From Haladaptatus sp. ZSTT2 (GTDB taxonomy: Archaea > Halobacteriota > Halobacteria > Halobacteriales > Halococcaceae): a DNA stretch of 64,000 bases. Made by a program: the position numbers and the translations under genes. This document shows, piece by piece, positions 42,902 to 52,380 of the stretch. The notes under the pieces are model-generated. The model was not told where the DNA came from. It saw only the letters and a program-made list of their open reading frames with translations, and made no database searches. Location: contig NZ_JBAMHQ010000002.1 in the NCBI RefSeq assembly GCF_037081775.1, positions 124,001 through 188,000 of the forward strand. The letters are read 5' to 3'. The first letter of the stretch is position 1; the number at the start of each line of letters is the position of its first letter.

Positions 42902-45844
42902 TTAGAAGAAGTCGAGCTCCGTGGGTGCATCATCGGTTAGACTCCCGCTTTGCTCTTCGAATTCAAATGAATCTGGTCCCTCCGTTACGCCTAAGAATAC
43001 TGGTCCACCTTGTGTCACCGTCAACATATGATTCGCCTCGTTGATGATTATTGTCCCCCCACCTTTCTGCTCTAACACGAATTCGGCAACTGAAACGATC
43101 TCCGGGTTGGTAATGAACTCCCGGCGATTTTGCCGCTCTTTGAACGGGCGGCCTTGCGCATCCACGCTGAACTGATAACCTTCACGCGGCCCTGGATAGG
43201 GGTCGCCCATCTCTAGCTCTGTAGGGTCTGGAATTGTTACCTCGAAGTCATCGCTTGTTGGCAGTGGGTCATCAGTCAGAACAAGTTCTCCTTCCAACAT
43301 GGAGTCTCCAGCATCCCAATAGTAGTGATGAACTTCTGCGTTCGCAAGCTGTTCATCCCAGTCATACTCCTTGAAAAGCCGCTCATCTATGGTATCACGG
43401 GCATAGAGCACGTACAATTGAGACGTCTTTCCCTCATCAGATCCTGTACGGAGCACACGGCCAAACGTTTGGATTCGCTGGCGTAAGCTGCTGTTCGAAA
43501 CCCGAATAATGCCCACATCAGCACTTGGGACGTCGACTCCCTCGACGAGAGCTTTGACACTGAGCATTACGTTTGCAAATCCGTCTGCACGGAACCACTC
43601 CATCGCATAATCGTTCCAGGCATCTCGAGAATGACCTGAGTGATACATTGCAGGCCAAAATTTAGACTCGCTAAACAGCTCTTCAATCGCTAAGTCCACC
43701 TGTTTCAAGTCTTCATACAACTCATACTGTTCTTGCCGACCGGATGCCCCCTCAGTTAGCTTTCCAGTTCGAGGATTCCTGTCTCGCCGCTCATGAGGCG
43801 CAACCAATTGCTCTAACTGCGCGATATGCTCTTGGAACACGATCGATTTCTTCCCGGACTCGACCGCATTTCGAAGCAATTTCAGCGTAATCGATTGGCG
43901 GTAGATAGAATCTGCAACAAGGTCCCGACGCTCTTGAGTGAATTCGAAGAAGTCGGCAATAGCAGGCGTTGGACCATCAGCACTGTTCATCAAGGTCTGG
44001 AGCTTCTGGTGGAAATTTCCATTCAATTGGTAGAGGCGATCTCCGTACAGCATGTCGATCTCGTTGATTGCATTCGAGATCTTCTTCGTGTACTGGTCGT
44101 ATAACCGGCGCTCACGGTCGGTAAGTTCAAACCCAACATAATTCACCTCGAACGGTGGAATCAGCCCCCGTTTGAGTGCTTCATCATACGTGAGATTATA
44201 GTAGATGTCTCCCAGTTCACTGATGAGCAGCTCATCCGCCGGAGAGTACTGTTCAGAGCAATCTTTTTCGACAATTCCAATATTTGATGTTGGAGTCGCC
44301 GAGAGGCCAAGCGAAGCAGTTCGGTGATACGAAAAGATGTTAGAGAAAACATCACCGGTATACCGATGACATTCGTCTGCGATCAAGAGATGTGGGGGAT
44401 CCCCCACCGACTTCAGCGACTCTGCAAGGTAGTCTTCATTGACTGCCGTATTGACGATACTGACAACAATTCGGCGGCCCTTCTCGAATCCATCGCGAGT
44501 TCCATCGCCGGCCCACCCTAAGTCCTCGACTGGCACATTGAGCTTCGTAATGAGCTCTGTGAGCCATTGGTCCATCAATACTTTCGTCGGAACAATTATC
44601 GTCACAACGCCATCCTCAGTAGAGACTAACCACTCCCGTATTGCTCCGAGTGCCATGACTGTTTTTCCAGCCCCGGTCACAACTTGCGCAATTCCCCGAG
44701 TTGGCGGCGTTCGCGAATTCGCGAACCACTGGTAGACTGCTTCAACCTGCCAGTCGAACAACTCGAACGAATCAGGGAACGTGTAAGGGTCTCGTCCAGC
44801 GTCAACAAGCGTCTCAAGGTCTGCACGGGATACCCCAGACCCGGCGGAGACTCTAATACGGTTCGCTTCAGTTGGGTCAGGGGCATCCCGAATTCGCTTC
44901 AGAACGTCTGTTGAAAGTCCACTCAATAGCTGACTTTCAATCCCATGGATCTGCTTTATCTCTCGTCTGAGATCCTTACGATTGGTCCGGGCTTCCATAT
45001 AATCAGCTGAGCGCTGGAGCTGAGGTCGGACTGTATTGCCCTCCCGTGCATCTGCTGAGAGAAATTCTCGCCAGAAGGGTTTGAGCCAGGCTGTCTGCTT
45101 TCCCATCCCACCTGACTCGCGGTACATGTAGTATTTCATCATGTCACGTTTCACCGAGCTCTTAGGGAGGTCGCCTGTTGCCCCTTCACGCCGAATCCAG
45201 CGTTCATAAATCCGGAACAAGTCTGCCTGTCTGAACTTGTTGAGATAGGTCTCAGCCGCTTCAGTGGGAGTGTATTTGGCAGTCGAATCATCCTTCTCTA
45301 TTGCACCAAGGAGAACAAGCAACTCAGGATACCCTCGCACACCCAGCTTGTTGAAGGAATAATTGTAGTCCTCACGGAGCGTGTATTCGATATCTGATTT
45401 TCCTAATGGTTTCTCGGCGTGGATCAGTGCATGAAGCACCCGTTCGATAGCCTCAATCTTTTCAGGCGCATTTGCTTCGAGGACCCACCCTCGTTTCAGT
45501 GACTGCCAGATAAAATCCGCAAAGTCAAGCTCAGCGTCTAACCACGCAGATCCAGTCGGCCAAAGCGAGACGAATTGCTCAGTTCGTTCACCGTCTTCTC
45601 CTTCGGTTTTTCGGGATTCTCTTCTGATGAACCCTGAGCTTACCATATCAGAGGTCATCCGTCGATTCCATGACTCACCATAGAGTTCCGAAGAATTGGG
45701 CTTCGTCACAGCCTGAAGACACCGTTCCCGAAACTCATCCCACGTAAGCTGGGTTTCTGCATCGTTAACAATAGAGAGTACCGTCTCGTAGTGGGGTTTA
45801 TACGTGGGTAATCCAACAGCACCAGGGGGAAATCTTCGTGTCAT
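42902..45844 (-). CDS. SF2 helicase with C-terminal repeat module
   Basis: A 980-residue protein. The N-terminal ~350 residues are helical with winged-helix-like parts (LTWDEFRERCLQAV). The SF2 core has Walker A VTGAGKTVMALG (~390), DECH box LIADECHRYTGD (~487), motif III LGLSATPTS and motif VI QRIQTFGRVLRTG (~810). After the core, ~870-955 repeats the module of the two upstream proteins: GYQFSVDAQGR, then GGGTIIINEANHMLTV and GPVFLGVTEG. It starts 9 nt after the preceding gene. Likely a DNA translocase of the local defence system. Confidence 0.85.
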   Translation of the reverse strand: MTRRFPPGAVGLPTYKPHYETVLSIVNDAETQLTWDEFRERCLQAVTKPNSSELYGESWNRRMTSDMVSSGFIRRESRKTEGEDGERTEQFVSLWPTGSAWLDAELDFADFIWQSLKRGWVLEANAPEKIEAIERVLHALIHAEKPLGKSDIEYTLREDYNYSFNKLGVRGYPELLVLLGAIEKDDSTAKYTPTEAAETYLNKFRQADLFRIYERWIRREGATGDLPKSSVKRDMMKYYMYRESGGMGKQTAWLKPFWREFLSADAREGNTVRPQLQRSADYMEARTNRKDLRREIKQIHGIESQLLSGLSTDVLKRIRDAPDPTEANRIRVSAGSGVSRADLETLVDAGRDPYTFPDSFELFDWQVEAVYQWFANSRTPPTRGIAQVVTGAGKTVMALGAIREWLVSTEDGVVTIIVPTKVLMDQWLTELITKLNVPVEDLGWAGDGTRDGFEKGRRIVVSIVNTAVNEDYLAESLKSVGDPPHLLIADECHRYTGDVFSNIFSYHRTASLGLSATPTSNIGIVEKDCSEQYSPADELLISELGDIYYNLTYDEALKRGLIPPFEVNYVGFELTDRERRLYDQYTKKISNAINEIDMLYGDRLYQLNGNFHQKLQTLMNSADGPTPAIADFFEFTQERRDLVADSIYRQSITLKLLRNAVESGKKSIVFQEHIAQLEQLVAPHERRDRNPRTGKLTEGASGRQEQYELYEDLKQVDLAIEELFSESKFWPAMYHSGHSRDAWNDYAMEWFRADGFANVMLSVKALVEGVDVPSADVGIIRVSNSSLRQRIQTFGRVLRTGSDEGKTSQLYVLYARDTIDERLFKEYDWDEQLANAEVHHYYWDAGDSMLEGELVLTDDPLPTSDDFEVTIPDPTELEMGDPYPGPREGYQFSVDAQGRPFKERQNRREFITNPEIVSVAEFVLEQKGGGTIIINEANHMLTVTQGGPVFLGVTEGPDSFEFEEQSGSLTDDAPTELDFF

Positions 45845-45853
45845 GGAAATTGA

Positions 45854-46705
45854 TTAAGCAACACTCTTGTTCGCACTTTTGCTGCAAGCAACGTAATAAT
45901 TCATATCAGTCACGACCGGCCGAGGAATGAGTCCCTCATCAAATTGCTCTAAATGGCCAATATATAGCGGTAGATGACCGTTTTTTGGGTCATTGTTCGG
46001 AGACGTTGCTTTGAGACGCCTCGTCACAAGCCGAAGGCCTGTAGAATCTCCTTGTGACTTCGCACGATTCTTCCAGGTCTCGAACGTAGAAAGTACCTCA
46101 TCTTGCTTTGCTGGTGGGACCTCTTCTGCAGGCGCATTCACGAAGATATGTCCGTACTCATTAATGTATAATCGCCCTCCTCTCTGCCGATACTCTTCGT
46201 ACCGTGCCACTAGTTCATCGTGAGAAAAGGCGGACTTGAACCGGTACTTTTTGCGCTTCCAGATGAGCTCACCATTGGCGTTCACTACCCATCTCTCACC
46301 GTGTCCGAACGTAAACCCATCCCAGATAGTAATTTCATCTGCTGGTGGGACCTCGGGGTCATTGTTAATTTTATTGAACCCAAGCCGACCCTCTAGTTTG
46401 CCAATGTACACCGGAATCCAACCCCGTTTATGCGGAGCCTCTTCAATGTGAGCGTAGTCATCTGAGTGGACTTTTGTTAAGACTTCACCCGCAGCAGTAA
46501 TGCGAAACGCACCGGTTCCTGTTCCATTGGTTTTCCCAACAGCCTGCATTGCTGTTACCAAATGCTGGGGTGGCTCACAGTGTGCCCTCAGGCCTCGATA
46601 GGACCACCGAACAATGTATCCACGCCCATGCCTTCTACTTTGATCAAGGCTGTATTTTGACCCTCGATACGCAGATGGCCATGGTTTTCCGGGCTCGATT
46701 GTCAC
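45854..46705 (-). CDS. Repeat-module protein B (two units)
   Basis: A 283-residue protein built of two ~110-residue units. Unit 1: GKPWPSAYRGSKYSL, GAFRITAAGEVLTKV and IPVYIGKLEG. Unit 2: WVVNANGELIWKRKKYRF, GGRLYINEYGHIFVNA and LPLYIGHLEQ. The same pattern occurs in protein A and at the end of the helicase. No enzyme motif is visible; an all-beta adaptor or nucleic-acid-binding scaffold is suggested. GTG 46705 gives an N-terminus like that of protein A; the open frame reaches 46822, which would overlap protein A by 77 nt. Confidence 0.7.
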   Translation of the reverse strand: MTIEPGKPWPSAYRGSKYSLDQSRRHGRGYIVRWSYRGLRAHCEPPQHLVTAMQAVGKTNGTGTGAFRITAAGEVLTKVHSDDYAHIEEAPHKRGWIPVYIGKLEGRLGFNKINNDPEVPPADEITIWDGFTFGHGERWVVNANGELIWKRKKYRFKSAFSHDELVARYEEYRQRGGRLYINEYGHIFVNAPAEEVPPAKQDEVLSTFETWKNRAKSQGDSTGLRLVTRRLKATSPNNDPKNGHLPLYIGHLEQFDEGLIPRPVVTDMNYYVACSKSANKSVA

Positions 46706-46745
46706 TTCTTGTCCGCTTGCCAGTGGGACTGCTGTTGGGACGAAA

Positions 46746-47705
46746 TTAATTATCCCCACCGGTGATCCTCTCCTCGGTTTTCTTGAGGTCTTCCTGCAAC
46801 CATTCGATTGGGTCATCATCAAATTCGGGTGCGGGTTCTTCCTCTTCTGTTTGCGAGTCTGTCGCTTCCGTGGCAGAATCTGGTGTTGCCTTGTGGTTCT
46901 CTGGGGAGGTCTTGTCTGTTGAACCTAGACTTGCTGCCCAATCTTCGAGTGCCTGTTCCTCCTCTGGAGAAAGATCTCGGGTGAGCGAGGGTGGCTCTTC
47001 GACGCTAAATGATGGGTTCTCAAGCGTACCAATGTATACGGGTAGCATTGAGAGGTCGGCACGTTCTTTTCGAAGTTTGATGATGTTGCGGACAACTGGA
47101 GGAAGGGACCCAAATTGTTCGCGGACGAGTTGTGGTGCTGGGTCGCGAATCAACGTGATCACATCTCCATTGGGTGTTACTCGGAACGACCCCCCCTCCG
47201 GTTTGTATACCCGAAGCTGGCGCCAGATGTTATCTGGGAGCGTTGAGGTGACTGAATGGTTCTTTCGTGTTTGAGTATTACGCCACCAAAGGCGGCCGTT
47301 CACGTTGTATGAATATCGGGCCCCATCGTAGACGCTTGGCCATAAATCGCCAGCAGAGAGGCCAGTTGGTTGGATCTCGATTGCCTTGCTTTTGTCAGCG
47401 TCCGGGACTAATTTCCCGCTCAGATCCACCTCTCCAATCCAGACACCCGTATATTCCTCAGTGTCAGATTCTTCCTCCTCGAGCTTGGTGAGCACCTGTC
47501 CAGTTTCTGTTATATGGATTCGCCCGCCAAGTGGCCGCACTTCCAACAAGTCCTCAACTATCTCCTTCGGGAAATCTTCGCACTTGAGTCGGTCAGTTCC
47601 ATTGTAGACCTGCCACCAAACGTCTTCTTTTTGGTTGACGTGTAATCGGAAGCCACGATAGTGTTCAGACCATTTTTCGCCGATAGAGAGTTTGTTTTGC
47701 GTCAT
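46746..47705 (-). CDS. Repeat-module protein A (two units)
   Basis: A 319-residue protein. Unit 1 starts GEKWSEHYRGFRLHVN, with VWWQVYNG, GGRIHITETGQVLTKL and GVWIGEVDL. Unit 2 has GDLWPSVYDGARYSYN, LWWRNTQT, GGSFRVTPNGDVITLI and LPVYIGTLEN. The C-terminal ~90 residues are disordered and very acidic (TEEEEPAPEFDDDP), ending in a short helix. Together with protein B and the helicase tail there are five units. Function unknown. It begins a subgroup of genes 190 nt after the dnd-associated gene. Confidence 0.75.
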   Translation of the reverse strand: MTQNKLSIGEKWSEHYRGFRLHVNQKEDVWWQVYNGTDRLKCEDFPKEIVEDLLEVRPLGGRIHITETGQVLTKLEEEESDTEEYTGVWIGEVDLSGKLVPDADKSKAIEIQPTGLSAGDLWPSVYDGARYSYNVNGRLWWRNTQTRKNHSVTSTLPDNIWRQLRVYKPEGGSFRVTPNGDVITLIRDPAPQLVREQFGSLPPVVRNIIKLRKERADLSMLPVYIGTLENPSFSVEEPPSLTRDLSPEEEQALEDWAASLGSTDKTSPENHKATPDSATEATDSQTEEEEPAPEFDDDPIEWLQEDLKKTEERITGGDN

Positions 47706-47895
47706 TGTTAGGTTAGTTTCGCTGTATGATTCGGTGATTAGATAAGTGGTACCATGTGACTATCGCTTGAATTGACTTGATGCTATATCATCATATATGT
47801 ATTGATATATTGCACATATCCCACAGATTCTTTGTTCGAATGATGGTATCAATCGAGTGACGTAGCGACCATTGTCACCGTCATAATTTTCTGTC

Positions 47896-48366
47896 TTAGA
47901 CTGGACTATTGTTCTCGAAGTCGAGTTTGATCTCGCTGAGGATCGTTTCATCTTCCTCTTGGTCTTCATCTCGATGATTGGCCTGGAGGTAGGTGACAAC
48001 CGCATCGGTTGGGTCACCAGTCACATCCCCAAACTCTTCAGCAGCGATCTGTGCTCCACCTGCTGCATACTGAGCCAGAATCTGAAGTTGCTTCTTCGGG
48101 TTTAGAAGCGCTGCGGGGTCCTTTGTATCCTGGAAGGCAATCGATGCGGCGACGACACGATAGAGGTCTTTTTTCTGGAGGTGCATCCAGAGCATCTCGT
48201 TGTCCCCTTCGTAGCCTTCACGCACCACTTTGCCCTTGTTGAATCCAAGTGTTGCTGCGAACACGAAAAAGTCCACATAGGACCCAAATACCCCGTAATC
48301 GTCGACGAGAGTTTCATAGATCGGTGTCTTCTCGTAATTTACACGTGCACTTGCTGATTCACTCAT
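47896..48366 (-). CDS. DNA phosphorothioation-associated protein 4-like
   Basis: A 156-residue helical protein. VFGSYVDFFVFAATLGFNKG, then KKDLYRVVAASIAFQDT and LAQYAAGGAQIAAEEFGD follow the pattern of the dnd-associated protein 4 family (VFAAxLGY, then EYANGGLEIL). It lies 2 nt after the DndD-like gene, as expected for that family. The function of the family is not established. The acidic tail EDQEEDETILSEIK may contact the ATPase. Confidence 0.6.
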   Translation of the reverse strand: MSESASARVNYEKTPIYETLVDDYGVFGSYVDFFVFAATLGFNKGKVVREGYEGDNEMLWMHLQKKDLYRVVAASIAFQDTKDPAALLNPKKQLQILAQYAAGGAQIAAEEFGDVTGDPTDAVVTYLQANHRDEDQEEDETILSEIKLDFENNSPV

Positions 48367-48368
48367 TT

Positions 48369-50408
48369 TTATTCACCACCTGCAACCGCAGTCTGCTGAC
48401 TTTCAATATGCGTCTGTGGATAGTTCTTCTCGCCTTGTCCTCGATCATAATTCAACCAATACTGCTTGCCGACGAACGGTTGCATCTCTTCGGCAACCGC
48501 TCCATCCCACTGAGAATCAGTGGCGAAAACAATCACCTGCTCAGCCAGATGAGGCATCAACCGACCCACCTGCTTTTGGTGCGTCTTGTCTAACGACCCG
48601 AAAGGTGAGTCCATCACCACTGGGTAAATGCCACCTTTGAAATACGGCGAATCATCGCTTGTCTCATAGCGCTCACGCGCAATTGAAACAAGACTTCCAA
48701 TAAAGGCTAAACTCGCAATTTGCCGTTCACCAGTAGATTTGTCAACTGGAGCGAGTGCCCCGTCAACTTTCTGCCGAATGAGGAGCTTGAAATCCTCTGA
48801 AATATCGGCTTCTAAATCCTTGTGAGAGATCTCTGCAAAGGTCTCTTTGACCAGTCTATCCGACCATCCACGAACTGTAGATTGCAGGTCTACGAAGTTG
48901 GCCTCTAACTCTTCTCTAACAGCAACTGCCGCGGCCCGTCGGCGTTTTGCCGTAAGGGCCTTCCCTTTCTCCTCTTCTTCGGCTTCGATATCCGCTTCTA
49001 AATCCTCAATTTTCTCCTCATCATCTTGAAGACGCTGGTCGAGTCGAATGATCTGCTCTTTCGTATCCTCAAGCTGCTTTACTTTCTCTTTACGGGTACG
49101 CTCGAGCTCAGCTGGGCTTTCACGATTTTTGTCAGAGGTTTCATCTAGCCCTTCAAGCTTTGTGCTCACCTCATCGATTTTCTCAGTTAATTCCGTAACT
49201 TGCCCTTCTAGTGTTTCGCGTTCTGCAACTAGCGTATCAATTTTTTCGAACAGCTTCGACCGACCGACAGCAATGTGTTCAAGTTGGGAGATGAGGTGAA
49301 TTGCTGCTTGGTCTAAGCCTTCTATTTTGAGTTCAGACTTCCAACCTTCAACTGCTGTATAGGGGTCTGTACCTGCCTCAAGCGGGCGGTCACAAATGCA
49401 TTCTCCCTTGTTGAGAAGCCGGTCTACAAACTCATTGCTGAGCTCAGATGGGATATCTCCTTTCGCCCGAAGCTCATCAATTGCTTCGGCAGTCGCCCGA
49501 ATCGCCGGCATCCCAAACTCAAGATAGGCAGATTCTGATATCTCTTCTCGAATATTGGCATTGATCTTCTCGATTTGTTCCTCAATTTCCGCTCGCTGAG
49601 CTTCGAGCTCAGATCGGTCCTCTTCGAGTTCAGCACTCTCCTCTAACTCTTCGAGTTGGGCCTTTATATCTCCAATTTCGCCCTCGAGCGTGATTTTAGC
49701 CTCTCGTTTTGCAGAGATCTCTCGTTTCCGGTCGCGGATATCGGCCTCTAATTCATGCTTTTCTGCAAGGAGTTTCTTGAGCTCGTCACTCCCGAACTCT
49801 TCCATTTGACTCTCATATTCACTCTCGACGGTTCGCAGATGACGAATAGACCGCTCAAGAATGGTAAGGCCCATAATATTCTGAATTGCTTCCTGGACTC
49901 GGTCCTGGTTGTCTACTCCAGCGAGCTCGTCGATATCTTCTCCATCGAAGAAGAAGAGACTTCGAAGCCGGTCTGGGAGGATCTGCTTTAGACGCGTATC
50001 CGGGTTCTTCACCTCTCTCATCTCTCCATTCGCTTGTTCTTCTGCCAAGCTAATCCCCTGGTCTTCGAACACACCGTGCAGGTCGCCTTCTTTTTCTTTG
50101 CGAAGTTCTACCCACCGGGTTGCTCGAAATTCAGTCCCATCGTGCGTGAACGAGAGTGTCCCCTCAACTCGAATCCGGTTTCCAACCGCAGTTTGTGCGA
50201 CTACACCCTCATTTGGGAGATGCTCGATACCATTCTCGAAGCCAATTGCACCATACAATATCCACGGAAATGCATTCAATAGCGTCGTTTTCCCCGAGCC
50301 ATTGGGGCCGTGGATTACCGTGACGCTCTTACCCTCTTCAATCGAGAAGTCGATAGTCGCATCCTTAAATTGGCGGAAATTCTGTAGCCGGAGGGAAATT
50401 AACTCCAT
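48369..50408 (-). CDS. DndD-like SMC/Rad50-type ATPase
   Basis: A 679-residue ATPase. Walker A HGPNGSGKTTLLNAF (~33-47), a FFFDGEDIDEL segment (~170) typical of DndD, two long coiled-coil arms (~190-320 and ~375-510) with CICDRPLE at the tip, signature STGERQIASLAF (~570) and Walker B YPVVMDSPFGSLD (~612-624). DndD supplies ATPase activity to the DNA phosphorothioation complex. The partners DndC and DndE are not seen beside it, so a different use is possible. Start ATG overlaps the stop of the 59-residue gene by 1 nt. Confidence 0.8.
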   Translation of the reverse strand: MELISLRLQNFRQFKDATIDFSIEEGKSVTVIHGPNGSGKTTLLNAFPWILYGAIGFENGIEHLPNEGVVAQTAVGNRIRVEGTLSFTHDGTEFRATRWVELRKEKEGDLHGVFEDQGISLAEEQANGEMREVKNPDTRLKQILPDRLRSLFFFDGEDIDELAGVDNQDRVQEAIQNIMGLTILERSIRHLRTVESEYESQMEEFGSDELKKLLAEKHELEADIRDRKREISAKREAKITLEGEIGDIKAQLEELEESAELEEDRSELEAQRAEIEEQIEKINANIREEISESAYLEFGMPAIRATAEAIDELRAKGDIPSELSNEFVDRLLNKGECICDRPLEAGTDPYTAVEGWKSELKIEGLDQAAIHLISQLEHIAVGRSKLFEKIDTLVAERETLEGQVTELTEKIDEVSTKLEGLDETSDKNRESPAELERTRKEKVKQLEDTKEQIIRLDQRLQDDEEKIEDLEADIEAEEEEKGKALTAKRRRAAAVAVREELEANFVDLQSTVRGWSDRLVKETFAEISHKDLEADISEDFKLLIRQKVDGALAPVDKSTGERQIASLAFIGSLVSIARERYETSDDSPYFKGGIYPVVMDSPFGSLDKTHQKQVGRLMPHLAEQVIVFATDSQWDGAVAEEMQPFVGKQYWLNYDRGQGEKNYPQTHIESQQTAVAGGE

Positions 50409-50587
50409 TATTCGCTCCCTCCATCGAATGCATAGTCGACTTCATCGACTTCTGCTTCGATGATTTCCATTATCTCTGGGATGATATTGTGTGGTCGATC
50501 GAGGTGCAGTTGCTTCTTTTCCGCCTCCAGTATTTTCTCTCGAATTCGCGTTCGAGTTTTCGGATCGATTTCTATTGTATCAGTCAT
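50408..50587 (-). CDS. 59-residue acidic protein coupled to the DndD-like gene
   Basis: Starts at ATG 50587 and ends at TAA 50408-50410, which shares a base with the DndD start. Sequence: IDPKTRTRIREKILEAEKKQ, then HNIIPEIMEIIEAEVDEVDY. One basic and one acidic helix are likely. It may be a small adaptor or regulator of the ATPase, or the residue of a lost larger gene such as dndC; the own start codon argues for the former. Confidence 0.65.
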   Translation of the reverse strand: MTDTIEIDPKTRTRIREKILEAEKKQLHLDRPHNIIPEIMEIIEAEVDEVDYAFDGGSE

Positions 50588-50650
50588 GGTTGGTGATTTT
50601 TTTAAGTTGAGTTGTTGGATTTGATTTGTAGTGAATTCCGATAACGGTTC

Positions 50651-52072
50651 TCACATGTGTCGTAAATTATACATCCGCTTGAGTTCACGCAACGAGCCTT
50701 CGCCTGATGGAATTCCGGGAACATCAGCATCGGGATGATTTATCGCCGCTTCGGTGAACGTTGAAACTCGCTCAAGTTCGCTCCGGATAAGTGAGCGCTC
50801 AGCGTTGAATGCATCTCCTTCAAGGCCTGTTAGGCTCCCACCTCCAGCTGGCACTGCGATAAAGTCATGAATCACGGCGAACTCCTTCCCAGGATGGGTG
50901 CGAAGAATCCGACCACGACGTTGGACAAATTGACGTGGGTTTGATGAACTCGCGAGCATGAACGCAGTTCGGGTGGCGGGCACGTCTACACCTTCGTCTA
51001 AACATCGAATCGCCACTAATGCCTCCAATTCGCCTTGTCGAAACTCCTCAAGGAGTTTTTCGCGGTCGGCTTGGGTTTCACGTGCAGTGAAGCGATTTAC
51101 GCGCAACCCTTTGGCTCGGAGTTCATCGACTGCTGCATCGACGTGGCGTTTCATCTTGCCTGTTTCTTCATTTCCGATAGACCCATCCCCACAGTATACG
51201 AGCGTATGGTCCACTGAATCCATTTGGTCGATAAGCTCGTTCAGCCGAGTGAGTTTATTTTCTGCTGTCCCCACCAGTCGTGCCCGCTTGAACAGCGCAA
51301 ATTGTAGCGAGCTGTTTCCCTGCAGGTCTGCATCGGACAGATTTCCATTGAATCGACTTGCGAGCCGACCAATCGTTCTCGTCAGTGTGAGGTATTCTTC
51401 CGTTTCATCGGCCGTCAGCTGAACGATGTGGGGGATATAGTAGTATGGACACAATGCACCGTTTTTGATTGCGGCCTGCAGGCCATACTCATAGACTACT
51501 CCACTAAAGTACTCCATCAGTTCCTCTGTTCCCTCTTCGTCGTACCACCGTTCCGGGGTGGCAGAGAGGGCCAATCGCTGCTTGAATCTCTCTGACAATC
51601 CTGAACGAAGATGAGGCGCACCCAGATGATGCGCTTCATCAGCGATCAGCATTGCTGACCGAGACGGAATCCTCGCAACCAGCCGTTGGAACGGCTTGCT
51701 CGCAAACGTTGCGTGGGTCACAATAACAACGACTGCATCTCGTGCCCCAGCGTGGTACGCAGCAAGCTGACGTTCCAGAGTCCCCTGCCATTGGCGACGA
51801 GACTTATACGCAAGAACTGGTTCAACGCCAAACTCGCGGACATCGCCCGCCCATTGGTCAACCAGATGTTGATAGGGTACAGCGATCACGAGGAATAACT
51901 GGTCGAAGTTCGCTGCTACCTGCCCTGCGGTCAACAGTGAGGTGATCGTCTTGCCCGTACCAGTAGCCATGTTGTACATGCCCTGGCCATTGTGTTTGAA
52001 CCAGGCACGAACTGCTTCTTGCTGATACTCCCGCGGTTCAACCCACGCAGGTGTCTTGAAAGTGGACGTCAT
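50651..52072 (-). CDS. SF2 helicase, phosphorothioation-type restriction enzyme-like
   Basis: A 473-residue helicase. REYQQEAVRAWFKHNGQGMY precedes Walker A NMATGTGKTITSLL (~35-47). DEAH box LIADEAHHLGA (~141-151), LALSATPERWYDEE (~167) and the C-terminal motifs VYCGDGS, AIRCLDEGVDVP and QFVQRRGRILRT are present. Size and order match the DEAD-type helicases annotated as restriction enzyme of DNA phosphorothioation systems. ATG 52072 overlaps the preceding small gene by 4 nt. Confidence 0.8.
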   Translation of the reverse strand: MTSTFKTPAWVEPREYQQEAVRAWFKHNGQGMYNMATGTGKTITSLLTAGQVAANFDQLFLVIAVPYQHLVDQWAGDVREFGVEPVLAYKSRRQWQGTLERQLAAYHAGARDAVVVIVTHATFASKPFQRLVARIPSRSAMLIADEAHHLGAPHLRSGLSERFKQRLALSATPERWYDEEGTEELMEYFSGVVYEYGLQAAIKNGALCPYYYIPHIVQLTADETEEYLTLTRTIGRLASRFNGNLSDADLQGNSSLQFALFKRARLVGTAENKLTRLNELIDQMDSVDHTLVYCGDGSIGNEETGKMKRHVDAAVDELRAKGLRVNRFTARETQADREKLLEEFRQGELEALVAIRCLDEGVDVPATRTAFMLASSSNPRQFVQRRGRILRTHPGKEFAVIHDFIAVPAGGGSLTGLEGDAFNAERSLIRSELERVSTFTEAAINHPDADVPGIPSGEGSLRELKRMYNLRHM

Positions 52073-52380
52073 GGGCAAACTCCAACTTCATTCGGCTCTC
52101 GCTCCCACAATCTCATCAGAGGACCACAAGTGCCTGCACCTCTCACTTTTTTGAAGGGAGTTCTCTGTGGAGAGTGCAAGAACTGGGTTTGACAGCTGAA
52201 TTGACCCATGCAGTTTCGTCTGTATTGTTGTCTGTGTTTTAGACACTTTACCATACCGGCATAGAAGCCATCTCTCAGGACTATCCAACCTTTACTGTGA
52301 GAGAATTCCAGGTGTAGTGAACTTCCTCTCTGGAATTGGGTACCTGGTAAGCTTCGAATGACGGCTTGTTGATTGGTCAT
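52069..52380 (-). CDS. Small basic protein between nuclease-like gene and helicase
   Basis: A 103-residue protein, 4-nt overlaps on both sides (ATGA), which is the main evidence that it is real. SSLHLEFSHSKGWIVLRDGF suggests a short beta-rich part; the rest is basic with several cysteines (CLKHR, CMGQFSC, GAGTCGP). This is unusually basic for a halophile protein, so it may bind nucleic acid. Some doubt remains because the frame is basic and of odd composition. Confidence 0.5.
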   Translation of the reverse strand: MTNQQAVIRSLPGTQFQRGSSLHLEFSHSKGWIVLRDGFYAGMVKCLKHRQQYRRNCMGQFSCQTQFLHSPQRTPFKKVRGAGTCGPLMRLWEREPNEVGVCP

